Assembly (NCBI GenBank): GCA_018432565.1
Contig: JAHDSS010000141.1
Coordinates: forward strand, 1 to 10,539
DNA length: 10,539 nucleotides
Reading direction: 5' to 3'
DNA from: Kiritimatiellia bacterium
GTDB lineage: Bacteria; Verrucomicrobiota; Kiritimatiellia; CAIQIC01; Lenti-01
Shown here: in pieces, positions 1 through 6,662 of the stretch
Layout: every line of letters starts with the position of its first letter
Numbering within the stretch: position 1 is the stretch's first letter
Notes under the pieces: generated by a model
Database searches by the model: none
The model's input: the letters and a program-made list of their open reading frames with translations, nothing else
Told to the model about the DNA's origin: nothing
Made by a program: the position numbers and the translations under genes

Positions 1-70
1 CGAAAAATAAAGACGATTGGTTGCGCAGGCCGGAGTGGACAGGGGGGCCGGAGGGGCAAGGCGGATCTCT
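1..70. other. Left edge without recognisable feature
   Basis: These 70 bases follow the stop of the VWA gene. I see no gene start, no stable hairpin (only 4-bp pairings around the CCGG motifs) and no terminator, though the minus strand becomes T-rich at 4-15. Confidence 0.5.
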
Positions 71-2314
71 TCAGGGGGAGTCGAGGACGGCGGCGTTCTT
101 GAGGAGGTCAATGAATTCGCGGCGATAGCCCTCGGGGTCGGGGCCGGCGGCGGCGGCGGTCCAGTCGACGACCTGCTGGAATCCGATCGAATTCACGGCG
201 GCGTCATGGCGCATCAGGTAGCCGGCAGCGGCAACGCCGGCGGCGAACCGAAAGTCGGCCGAGGCTTCGCTGAAGTCGGAAAACGTCCCGGTGAAGGGCA
301 CTTCGATCTTGGTGCTGGTGTCCTGGTCGGGGAGTTTGCAGCGCAGCTTGACGGTGAGCCATTCGGGGCTGGCGTTGTCGGGGTCGATGGTTAGGGCGGC
401 GGGTTGGTCTTCCGCGGTCAGCTGCGGCTGGTACTTGAGCGGATCGACGGCGGGGGCGGGCGGCTCGGCGCCGTGGGGAACCAGCTCGTAGAAGGCGGTG
501 ACGGTGTGCCCCGCGCCCAGTTCGCCGGCATCCTTCTTGTCGTCGTTGAAATCCTCTTTGGCCAGGAGGCGGTTTTCGTAGCCGACGAGGCGGTAGGAGG
601 CGAACCGGGCGGGATTGAATTCGATCTGGAGCTTCACGTCCTTGGCGATGGTGAAGAGGGTGCCGGCGGCCTGTTCGGCGAGGGTCTTGCGGGCTTCGGA
701 GAAGGTGTCGATGTAGGCATAGTTGCCGTTGCCCTTGTTGGAGAGGGTTTCGAGGCGGTCATCCTTGTAGTTGCCCATGCCGAAGCCGAGGATGGTGAGG
801 AAAATGCCCTGCCGGGCGCGGTCGGCGATGAAGGACGCCAGCTCGTCGGAATCGGTGATGCCGACATTGAAATCGCCGTCGGTGCAGAGGATGACGCGGT
901 TGTTGCCGTCTTTCAGGAAGGTCTCGCGGGCCTGGTCGTAGGCGAGGCGGATGCCGGCGCCGCCGGCGGTGCTGCCGCCGGCCTGGAGGTTGTCGATGGC
1001 CGCGTGGATGGCGGCGAGGTGGCTGCCGGGGGTGGGCGGCAGGACGAGGCCCGTGGCGCTGGCGTACACGACGATGGAGACGCGGTCGTTTTCGGTGAGT
1101 TGGCGGGCGAGGAGGCGGAGGGCCTTTTTCACGAGGGGCAGCTTGTTGCCGGGGCTCATCGAGCCGGAGACATCGATCAGGAACACGAGATTGCAGGGCG
1201 GGCGGTTTTCGGCGTCGAGTTCCTTGCCCTTGAGGCCGATCTTCACGAGGGCGTGGGCCGGATTCCACGGGCAGGCGGCGGATTCGACGTGCACAGCGAA
1301 GGGGACGTCCTCCCGCGGCGGCTCGTAGGTGTAGGGGAAGTAGTTGATCATCTCCTCGATGCGGACGGCATCCGGCGGCGGCAGCGTCCCGGACTGAAGG
1401 AACCGGCGGATGTTGGCGTAGGAGGCCGTGTCCACGTCGATCGAGAAGGTGGAAAGAGGCTCCTCAAGGATCGACTGGAAGGCGTTGCCCTCGATCGGCG
1501 CGTAGGATTCGGTGTTGGGCCGAACCGTCATTTCATCGATGGGAGAAACCACGGCGACGCCGTTGACAAGCACACGGATGTTTTCTTCCCTTTTTCTCGA
1601 CGAAGGAGGCGGAGCGCAGGCCATTTTCCCGACGCCGCGATACCCGCCAAGGGAAGATCTCCGGCCGCCCCCCGCGCGGTTGGCCAGGGAGCCGGAAGAA
1701 AGAGTATTCAGAATGAGGGGGGAATGAGCCTCTGAAGCCAAGTTGAGCTCAACAATCTCGCTCATAACCGGTGCGGCGGCGAACTCCTGGATGTCGGGGG
1801 GAGGCGTCATGTCCATCTCGACATCCGGCGGCGTGATCGGAATGACCAGATCCGCGAGTTCATCGGGAGGGGACAGTTCTTCCAGCAATTCATCGAGCTG
1901 CTGCTCCTCGTAGTCCATGACGGCCATTTCGCCTTTTTCGTCGATCTGGGCAAGGAGGGTGCCGTGGAGGCTGCGGGTTGCGGTCCAGAAGGCCCCGCCG
2001 AAGACCAGCGTGACGACGGCGGCGACGGCGGCGAAGCCGGAGATTTTGCGCCAGGGGAAGCGCGCGAGGCGGCCGCGGTCATGTCCGGCCCCGGGGGCGG
2101 CCAGAATGGCCTGGCGCTGGGCATCGGTGAGGGCGGGAGCGGATTCGCCGGCCAGTTCCGTTTCGAGCTGCGCCGCCAGGGCGCGGATTTGATCCACTTC
2201 GGCTTGCAGCGCGGGCTGATTCTGGATTCGGGCTTCGACGGCGAGGCGTTCGTCTTCGGAGAGTTCGCCGAGGGCGTAGGCGGTGAGCTTGATGTCGGGA
2301 TTGGAGGGGTTCAT
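71..2314 (-). CDS. Membrane-anchored VWA/DUF3520 protein with anti-sigma-like N-terminus (YfbK type)
   Basis: This 747-residue protein probably senses or scaffolds at the envelope and restrains the sigma factor encoded just upstream. Residues 1-60 (helical, with TAYALGELSEDER) resemble the cytoplasmic part of zinc-less anti-sigma factors; there is no cysteine in the first 90 residues, so no HxxxCxxC zinc site. One membrane span lies at about 92-112. It is followed by an acidic, proline-rich linker (about 124-176) and a Gly/Ser/Arg-rich stretch (about 205-245). Residues 283-345 match the VWF_A N-terminal domain (FSIDVDTASYANIRRFL). The VWA domain covers about 374-550 with an intact metal site: DVSGSMS at 381-387, the GGST threonine near 449 and CTDGDFN at 477-483. 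Residues 555-735 match DUF3520. The ATG has a strong AAAGGAG 7 bases upstream. Pairing with a sigma gene is known for this family; regulation of that sigma is inferred. Family confidence is high, role moderate. Confidence 0.93.
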   Translation of the reverse strand: MNPSNPDIKLTAYALGELSEDERLAVEARIQNQPALQAEVDQIRALAAQLETELAGESAPALTDAQRQAILAAPGAGHDRGRLARFPWRKISGFAAVAAVVTLVFGGAFWTATRSLHGTLLAQIDEKGEMAVMDYEEQQLDELLEELSPPDELADLVIPITPPDVEMDMTPPPDIQEFAAAPVMSEIVELNLASEAHSPLILNTLSSGSLANRAGGGRRSSLGGYRGVGKMACAPPPSSRKREENIRVLVNGVAVVSPIDEMTVRPNTESYAPIEGNAFQSILEEPLSTFSIDVDTASYANIRRFLQSGTLPPPDAVRIEEMINYFPYTYEPPREDVPFAVHVESAACPWNPAHALVKIGLKGKELDAENRPPCNLVFLIDVSGSMSPGNKLPLVKKALRLLARQLTENDRVSIVVYASATGLVLPPTPGSHLAAIHAAIDNLQAGGSTAGGAGIRLAYDQARETFLKDGNNRVILCTDGDFNVGITDSDELASFIADRARQGIFLTILGFGMGNYKDDRLETLSNKGNGNYAYIDTFSEARKTLAEQAAGTLFTIAKDVKLQIEFNPARFASYRLVGYENRLLAKEDFNDDKKDAGELGAGHTVTAFYELVPHGAEPPAPAVDPLKYQPQLTAEDQPAALTIDPDNASPEWLTVKLRCKLPDQDTSTKIEVPFTGTFSDFSEASADFRFAAGVAAAGYLMRHDAAVNSIGFQQVVDWTAAAAGPDPEGYRREFIDLLKNAAVLDSP

Positions 2315-2321
2315 GGCGGTT

Positions 2322-2328
2322 CTCCTTT
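2322..2328 (-). promoter_or_regulatory. Ribosome binding site of the VWA gene
   Basis: AAAGGAG on the minus strand ends 7 bases before the ATG at 2314. It overlaps the TAA stop of the sigma factor gene (2327-2329), so termination of one gene sits on the initiation site of the next. This supports translational coupling and decides the start. Confidence 0.8.
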
Positions 2329-2827
2329 AGAATTGGGCGGCCTGGCGGCGGAGGGTTTGGATTCCGGTATGAATGAGGACGCCGACGTTCGATTCGGACA
2401 GGGCGGTCACGGCGGCGATTTCGCGGTAGCTGAGGTGGTGCTGGAACTTCAGGCGGATGACTTCAGCCTGGCGGGCGGGAAGTTCGGCGAGTTTTTGCAG
2501 GAGGAGGGAGACGGCCTCCCGCAGGCCGGCCTGTTCGGCGGGGGATGGGTCCGGGGCGGGCAGGACGGCGGCCCGGGCATCGGTGAGGGGTTCCATGGGT
2601 TTCTCCTTTCGGATGATGTCGATGCAGCGGTTGCGGCAGACGCGGAAGAGCCAGGGGGCGACATGGTCGTCGGGGAGGACCCCCTTGCGGCAGAGGCGGA
2701 GAAACGTGTCCTGAACGGCGTCGCGGGCGTGGTCTGGGTTGCCGGTGATGCGGCAGGCATACTGGCAGAGGGGGCGTTCGTAGCGGGCGACCATGTCCTG
2801 GAGCCAGGAGTGGAGATCGGGATTCAT
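2327..2827 (-). CDS. ECF-like sigma-70 family RNA polymerase sigma factor
   Basis: This 166-residue protein would direct core RNA polymerase to a set of promoters in response to an envelope signal. Region 2 occupies about residues 12-76: YERPLCQYACRITGN, then DAVQDTFLRLCRK (core binding), then PWLFRVCRNRCIDIIRKEK (-10 recognition helix). A Pro/Ala-rich linker covers 77-100. Region 4 covers about 105-162, with LPARQAEVIRLKFQHHLSYREIAAVTALSESNVGV forming the helix-turn-helix in two recognisable stretches. There is no extra C-terminal domain and the length is typical of ECF factors. The ATG is preceded by GGAG with a 6-base spacer. The VWA/anti-sigma-like gene follows after 12 bases, the usual sigma then anti-sigma order. 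Such operons are often autoregulated, but I found no convincing promoter pair in front of it. The ECF subgroup cannot be assigned by eye. Confidence 0.94.
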   Translation of the reverse strand: MNPDLHSWLQDMVARYERPLCQYACRITGNPDHARDAVQDTFLRLCRKGVLPDDHVAPWLFRVCRNRCIDIIRKEKPMEPLTDARAAVLPAPDPSPAEQAGLREAVSLLLQKLAELPARQAEVIRLKFQHHLSYREIAAVTALSESNVGVLIHTGIQTLRRQAAQF

Positions 2828-2833
2828 CGGGCG

Positions 2834-2837
2834 CTCC
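2834..2837 (-). promoter_or_regulatory. Ribosome binding site of the sigma factor gene
   Basis: GGAG on the minus strand, 6 bases before the ATG at 2827. It supports this start for the sigma factor; region 2 begins only about 12 residues later, so no upstream extension is needed. Confidence 0.6.
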
Positions 2838-2946
2838 GGGCTGGGGTTTGTCTGGCGGCGGGTTGGTTCATAACGTTCCTCACCATGTCAACGGGCGGGC
2901 TGGGGATTTCTTAAAAATTAGTTTCCAGCATTCCGGGACAGCGAAT

Positions 2947-2962
2947 CATTCTTCGAAGAATG
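2947..2962. promoter_or_regulatory. Perfect 16-bp palindrome, candidate operator
   Basis: CATTCTTCGAAGAATG reads identically on both strands. It lies 120 bases upstream of the sigma factor start, in an AT-rich island between two operons. A spacer-free palindrome suits a dimeric DNA-binding protein better than an RNA hairpin, and no T-run follows it on either strand. No regulator can be named. Confidence 0.4.
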
Positions 2963-2965
2963 CAC

Positions 2966-3005
2966 AAATAGACATATAGCCATATGTGCATATGTGCATA
3001 CAGGC
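2966..3005. repeat. Short tandem array with 8-bp period
   Basis: Five successive octamers can be laid in register: aaatagac, atatagcc, atatgtgc, atatgtgc, atacaggc. The middle two are identical and the outer ones degenerate. The array is flanked by two palindromes and is much more AT-rich than the surrounding genes. Comparable low-complexity arrays occur elsewhere in this window with periods of 7 and 9. Confidence 0.6.
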
Positions 3006-3018
3006 CGGAATATTCCGG
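3005..3018. promoter_or_regulatory. Perfect 14-bp palindrome, candidate operator or terminator stem
   Basis: CCGGAATATTCCGG is a perfect palindrome 9 bases beyond the stop codon of the UPF0316 gene (TAG at 3029-3027). As RNA it could form a small hairpin ending the four-gene operon, but no U-run follows, so an intrinsic terminator is doubtful. The half sequence attccggg recurs at 2930-2937 beyond the other palindrome, which favours a protein-binding site. Confidence 0.35.
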
Positions 3019-3026
3019 GTAAAGCG

Positions 3027-3581
3027 CTAAATGGGCGGCATGCGGATTTTGCCGGCGGCGGTGGCGGCGGTGGCGTAGGCGGGGGGGATGTCGCGGGCGT
3101 GGCGGACATCCTCGATGGTGTAGAAGGCGGTGGGGTCGCAGTCGCGCAGCAGGTTCTGGAATTCGAGGAGGCGTTTGCGGGGCATGAGGGTGACGAGGAC
3201 CTGGACGGGCCCGCGGGCGCCGCGGGCATCCTGCCGGGTGACGCCGAAGCCGGCGGCGGCGAGTTTTTCCGGGAAGTCGCCGACGGGCTTGCTGGTGATG
3301 ACGCGGACAAGGGTCCAGCCGATGGCGAGGCGTTCTTCGAGGGACATGCCGGCGAAGGTGCCGAGTGTGAAGCCGAGGGCATAGGCGACATAGGCGAGCC
3401 AGTGCTGGGGGCCGTGGAAGATGCGGGCGACGACGACGATCCAGATGAGGATTTCGGTGAAGCCGCAGGCGGCGGCGAAAAACTTGCGTCCGCGGGCAAT
3501 GAAGGAGACGCGCAGGGTACCCATGCTGACGTCCACGATGCGGGCGGCGACAATCAGGAGGCACTGGAGGAGCAGAGGCAT
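3027..3581 (-). CDS. UPF0316 family membrane protein (DUF5698 + DUF2179)
   Basis: This 184-residue protein has about three membrane segments in its first half (about 3-20, 34-53, 60-78). A soluble C-terminal domain at about 100-162 (VGDFPEKLAAAGFGVTRQDA, then VQVLVTLMPRKRLLEFQNLL, then AFYTIEDVRHA) matches DUF2179. The N-terminal motif RIVDVSMGTLRVSFIARGRK at 14-33 and the TLGTFAGMSLEERLAIG stretch at 73-89 are typical of DUF5698/UPF0316. The family's biochemical function is unknown; DUF2179 also occurs as the C-terminal domain of YitT-type membrane proteins. The ATG has AGGA 7 bases upstream, and the gene starts 9 bases after the PF06695 gene ends, so it is probably the last gene of that operon. 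Family assignment is firm; function is not claimed. Confidence 0.88.
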   Translation of the reverse strand: MPLLLQCLLIVAARIVDVSMGTLRVSFIARGRKFFAAACGFTEILIWIVVVARIFHGPQHWLAYVAYALGFTLGTFAGMSLEERLAIGWTLVRVITSKPVGDFPEKLAAAGFGVTRQDARGARGPVQVLVTLMPRKRLLEFQNLLRDCDPTAFYTIEDVRHARDIPPAYATAATAAGKIRMPPI

Positions 3582-3588
3582 GACGGGA

Positions 3589-3592
3589 TCCT
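3589..3592 (-). promoter_or_regulatory. Ribosome binding site of the UPF0316 gene
   Basis: AGGA on the minus strand, 7 bases before the ATG at 3581. Its first bases are shared with the TAG stop of the preceding PF06695 gene (3593-3591), again suggesting coupled translation. Confidence 0.5.
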
Positions 3593-4418
3593 ATTTCCGG
3601 AGGGTGTTGGCCAGGAGGCTCACGAACAGAAAGAGAAGGACGGCGCCGGCGATGGCGGCGCCGATCCAGCCGAGGAGGGCGAGGGTGGTCATGATGACGC
3701 CGGCGATGAGGACGCCGAGGAAGATGGAAATCATGGCGTGGGGCAGGGTCAGGCCCATCAGGAAGGCGGCCATGGCGCCGGTCCACGCGCCGGTGACAGG
3801 CAGGGGGATGGCGACAAAGACCGTCAGCCCGAGGGTTTCGTATTTCTCCACGCCGGCGGTTTTGCGGCGGGTGCGTGCAAAGAGCCAGTCGAAGAAGCGC
3901 TTGCCGACGGGGACCTTCATGCAGAGCGAGGAAACGGGGCCGAGCAGCAGGAGGATGAAGGGCACGGGGATCATGTTGCCGAGGACCGCCCAAAGATAGA
4001 TGCGCGCGGCGCGCTTCAGGTCGTCAAGGCCGAGGCGGGTGGACGTGTCGGTGTCCGGCAGCAGGACATGCCCGACGGGGATGGCCCCGCGCAGTTCGAC
4101 GATGGGCAGGGTGGAAATGGCGGCGATTGTAAGGTCTGCGGACACGCCGCGTTCGCGGAGCGCTTCGGCGATTTTCCGTCCGGTGCTTTTGTGGGGAATC
4201 TCGACGGCGGTTTCGGCGGAGGCGCGTTCGAGGATGAAGGGTTCAGGGTTCAGGGGGGGGGGGCGGAGATCCGAAGTCCGAGGTCCGAGGTCCGGTGGGG
4301 AGGAAGAGAGGTCAGAGGTCAGAGGTTGGGGGGGCGTGGGCGGGGAGTCGGCGACCTGGGCGGAGGCGGGGAGGGCGAGGGCGAGAAGGAGGGCGGCGAG
4401 AAGGGGGAGGGATTTCAT
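3591..4418 (-). CDS. PF06695 (COG2426) membrane protein, 'small multidrug export' family
   Basis: This 275-residue protein starts with a signal peptide (1-21, cut likely after ALPASA). A low-complexity linker (about 22-75) follows, then the PF06695 domain. Two hallmark motifs are intact: ELRGAIPVG at 108-116 and PLPVTGAWTGAM at 206-217, each next to hydrophobic segments (about 139-165, 195-235, 236-270). The family name implies drug export, but experimental support is thin. Remote homology with DedA/VTT proteins has been proposed, and some of those move undecaprenyl phosphate across membranes. The start was chosen because its ATG overlaps the TGA of the glycosyltransferase gene (ATGA) and yields a good signal peptide. 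An in-frame extension to 4877 is Arg/Pro-rich antisense-like sequence and was dropped. The only upstream AAGGA is 12 bases away, so initiation probably relies on coupling. Oddity: residues 34-62 are encoded by heptamer repeats and a run of 11 C on the coding strand. Confidence 0.86.
   Translation of the reverse strand: MKSLPLLAALLLALALPASAQVADSPPTPPQPLTSDLSSSPPDLGPRTSDLRPPPLNPEPFILERASAETAVEIPHKSTGRKIAEALRERGVSADLTIAAISTLPIVELRGAIPVGHVLLPDTDTSTRLGLDDLKRAARIYLWAVLGNMIPVPFILLLLGPVSSLCMKVPVGKRFFDWLFARTRRKTAGVEKYETLGLTVFVAIPLPVTGAWTGAMAAFLMGLTLPHAMISIFLGVLIAGVIMTTLALLGWIGAAIAGAVLLFLFVSLLANTLRK
4239..4328. repeat. Heptamer repeats and G11 tract inside the PF06695 gene
   Basis: On the plus strand three heptamer families follow each other: gggttca twice (4239-4252), then 11 G (4253-4263), then gaagtcc, gaggtcc, gaggtcc (4273-4293), then gaggtca twice plus gaggttg (4308-4328). 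Neither the unit of 7 nor the G run is a multiple of 3, so any change of one unit shifts the reading frame. The tract encodes the linker between signal peptide and membrane domain (TSDL and LNPEPF motifs), and the frame is open as written. Confidence 0.8.
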
Positions 4419-5131
4419 CGGGAGAGAAATTCCTTTTTGATTTTCTTGAAGCGGCGAAGCATGCGGAAGAAGCGGAGGGTGTCGGCGAAGGGGTGGATCT
4501 TGCTTTTTTCTTCGCCGTAGAGGGTTTGAATGGGCACGGAGCCGATTTTGAATCCGCGCAGGGAGAGGCGCAGGAGGATTTCGGATTCGGCGGCGAAGCG
4601 GCGGGAGGCGGGGTCCCAGGGGCCTTCGGGGAAGGCGGAGCGGTGATAGAGGCGGAATCCGCACTGGGTGTCGGGGACGTACTGGCCCATCTGGCGGGAG
4701 AGCAGGCCGGACATGAAGAGGTTGGTGCGCCGTCGCAGCCAGGGCATGGCGGCGACGTCGCCCATGCGGTTGCCCACGAGAACGGGGCTGCGGGTGCGTT
4801 CGTAGGCTTTCAGAAAAGCGGGGATGTCGGACGGGGCGTGCTGGCCGTCGCCGTCGAGGGTGATGGCGAGATCGCATCCGCTGGCGCGGGCGTGGTCGAA
4901 TCCGGTCTGGAGGGCGGCGCCTTTGCCCTGGTTATGGACATGCTCGAGCACGGTGGCGCCGGCGTCGGCGGCTGCCTGCGCGGTCGGGTCGGGGGAGCCG
5001 TCGTCGATCACGACGATGTCGGCGCCGGGGCAGTAGTCGCGGATTTCGCGGACGACGGCGGCGATGTGACGGGCTTCCCGGAAGGCGGGAATGAGGACGG
5101 CGATTTTGGGCGGGGCGGCGGGGGGTGGCAT
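4415..5131 (-). CDS. Family 2 glycosyltransferase (polyprenyl-phosphate mannosyltransferase-like)
   Basis: This 238-residue GT-A enzyme would transfer a sugar from a nucleotide donor, plausibly to a polyprenyl phosphate or a lipid-linked glycan. Visible motifs: IAVLIPAFREARHI at 10-23 (first strand), VVIDDGSPDPT at 40-50 (nucleotide binding), HNQGKGAALQTGF at 66-78, the metal-binding DGDGQH at 93-98, VGNRM at 119-123, and DTQCGFRLY at 154-162 with the FAAESEILLR stretch at 179-188. This pattern is that of DPM1/GtrB-like GT2 enzymes. The C-terminal membrane helices of GtrB are missing; instead it ends in a basic tail (RRFKKIKKEF) that could bind membrane lipid. It starts 7 bases after the phosphotransferase gene and its stop overlaps the next ATG. 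I see no clear ribosome binding site. Donor and acceptor cannot be told from sequence. Confidence 0.93.
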   Translation of the reverse strand: MPPPAAPPKIAVLIPAFREARHIAAVVREIRDYCPGADIVVIDDGSPDPTAQAAADAGATVLEHVHNQGKGAALQTGFDHARASGCDLAITLDGDGQHAPSDIPAFLKAYERTRSPVLVGNRMGDVAAMPWLRRRTNLFMSGLLSRQMGQYVPDTQCGFRLYHRSAFPEGPWDPASRRFAAESEILLRLSLRGFKIGSVPIQTLYGEEKSKIHPFADTLRFFRMLRRFKKIKKEFLSR

Positions 5132-5138
5132 GGGTGGA

Positions 5139-6578
5139 TCAGTAGGCGTTCTGGCGGTTGAAGAAGGTCTGGATGAGGATCTTGAGATCGAAGGAGAGCG
5201 ACCAGTTTTCGAGGTAGTAGAGGTCGTGCTGGACGCGGTCTTCGATGGAGGTGTTGCCGCGCAGACCGTTGACCTGGGCCCATCCGGTCATGCCGGGCCG
5301 CGAGATGTGGCGGGTCATGTAGTGGCCCACGCCGCCCTTGAACTGCTCGACGAAATGGGGGCGTTCGGGGCGGGGGCCGACGAGCGACATGTCGCCGGCA
5401 AGGACGTTCCAGAACTGCGGGAGTTCGTCGAGGTTCCATTTGCGGAGGAATTCGCCGATGCGGGTGCGGCGGGGGTCGTCGGCGGTGGCCCAGACGGGCC
5501 CGGTGGCGTGTTCGGCATCCACGGGCATGGTGCGGAGTTTGAAGAGGGTGAAGGGCTTGCCGGCGATGCCGCAGCGGGTCTGGCGGTAGAAGACGGGGCC
5601 GGGGGAACTGCGTTTGATGAGGGGGGCGGCCAGCAACACGACCGGGGCGGACAGCAGCAGGCCGACGAGGGCGCCGGCGATGTCCTCGAAGCGCTTGAGG
5701 ACGCGGTTCCAGAAGGCGTCGAGGGGCCAGGAGGCGATGCCGATGAGGGGGATATCGGCCACGTGGTTGACGCGCACGCGCGACGTCAGCACGCCGTAGA
5801 GGTCGGGAACCATGCGGAACGGGATGAGGTTGCGTTCGCAGTGCATCAGGATTTCGGCGAGGCGGCGGCGGGCGATGCCCGGATCGGCCAGGATGATCTC
5901 GTCGATCTGCTCGTCGGCGACGATTTTTTCGAGTTCGCCGAGGTGGCCCTTGACGAGGCGGGGGGTGATGGCGGAGGAGAGGGTGGTTTCGCGGCCGGAG
6001 GCGGGTTCGACGGGGAGGAGGTAGCCGGCGAGGCGCGAGCGCAGGCGCGGTTCGCGTTCGAGGGCGCGCCGGATGCGGGCGGCGAGGTCGTCCACGCCGA
6101 TGATGAGGATGCGGCGGATGGGGGCGCTGCGCCGCGCCCAGTGCAGTTCGATGCGGAAGAGCGCGAAGCGTTCGACGAGCACCAGCAGCAGGACGGTGAA
6201 GAAGGCGAGAAGGGCGACGGTACGGGAGTAGGGGGGCCAGTCGGCGGGACGAACCACGAAAGAGAGGGCGAGGGCCGCCGCGAGGGTGATGGTGACGCCG
6301 CGGACGATCCGCGGCAGCTTGTCGCCGAAGGGGCCGAGCTGCGGGCGGATGTACAGGCCGATCAGGCGGAATACCAGGACCAGCAGAGGGGCGAGCACCG
6401 CGGCCGCCGCGACATACATGATGTGCGGCGGAAAGATTTCGTTGTGCTGCAGGGGGATCAGGCCGGAGTCGAAACGGAGCCAGGTGGCCAGCAGGACGCC
6501 CAGAAAGGCGGCGAGGGCGTCCGCGACGCCGGCCAGGAGGCTGCAGAAGGCATCGAAGTTGTCCCGGGGGGCTTGCAT
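5139..6578 (-). CDS. Undecaprenyl-phosphate sugar-1-phosphate transferase (WcaJ-like)
   Basis: This 479-residue membrane enzyme starts exopolysaccharide or capsule repeat units by moving a sugar-1-phosphate from a UDP-sugar to undecaprenyl phosphate. Four N-terminal membrane segments lie at about 12-34, 53-77, 92-110 and 119-141. A CoA_binding_3-type domain covers about 153-266 (RRILIIGVDDLAARI onward). A re-entrant hydrophobic helix (298-320) leads into the sugar transferase core: SSPGPVFYRQTRCG, FTLFKLRTM, WNLDELPQFWNVLAGDMSLVGPRP split over 381-404, and RPGMTGWAQVNGLRG at 427-441. The catalytic Asp-Glu pair is D384-E385. Length matches WcaJ. The frame stays open to an ATG at 6683, but those 35 extra residues (with LCLCVSLR) come from repeat-like spacer DNA, so the internal ATG was chosen; neither start has a good ribosome binding site. 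It heads a tight four-gene cluster. The sugar (glucose or galactose) is not determined. Confidence 0.93.
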   Translation of the reverse strand: MQAPRDNFDAFCSLLAGVADALAAFLGVLLATWLRFDSGLIPLQHNEIFPPHIMYVAAAAVLAPLLVLVFRLIGLYIRPQLGPFGDKLPRIVRGVTITLAAALALSFVVRPADWPPYSRTVALLAFFTVLLLVLVERFALFRIELHWARRSAPIRRILIIGVDDLAARIRRALEREPRLRSRLAGYLLPVEPASGRETTLSSAITPRLVKGHLGELEKIVADEQIDEIILADPGIARRRLAEILMHCERNLIPFRMVPDLYGVLTSRVRVNHVADIPLIGIASWPLDAFWNRVLKRFEDIAGALVGLLLSAPVVLLAAPLIKRSSPGPVFYRQTRCGIAGKPFTLFKLRTMPVDAEHATGPVWATADDPRRTRIGEFLRKWNLDELPQFWNVLAGDMSLVGPRPERPHFVEQFKGGVGHYMTRHISRPGMTGWAQVNGLRGNTSIEDRVQHDLYYLENWSLSFDLKILIQTFFNRQNAY

Positions 6579-6662
6579 GGTGTTGTCCGTACCATACCAA
6601 AGGCCCGATCCGGAACAATCCCTATTCCGCAGGGAGACGCACAAGCACAAAGAAGGGGCAGC

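Noticed and set aside
1..70. Terminator after the VWA gene
   Set aside because: Only 4-bp pairings around CCGG motifs; the T-rich part of the minus strand is not directly preceded by a stem.
2863..2891. Sigma-70 promoter for the sigma operon (TTGACA at 2886-2891)
   Set aside because: The -35 hexamer is perfect, but no -10 lies at 16-18 bases; the nearest, TATGAA, is only 13 bases away. A 'GGAAC' ECF-type -35 is also present without a convincing -10.
2911..3993. Minus-strand frame of 360 codons overlapping the UPF0316 and PF06695 genes
   Set aside because: Arg/Pro/His-rich translation without motifs; an out-of-frame shadow of the two real genes on the same strand.
2994..4520. Plus-strand frame of 508 codons over the two small membrane protein genes
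   Set aside because: Gly/Asp/Glu-rich shadow; passes through the repeat tract and both minus-strand genes with recognisable families.
4419..4877. N-terminal extension of the PF06695 protein to an upstream ATG
   Set aside because: The 153 extra residues are Arg/Pro-rich and lie antisense-in-frame-shift within the GT2 gene; the ATGA overlap start gives a proper signal peptide.
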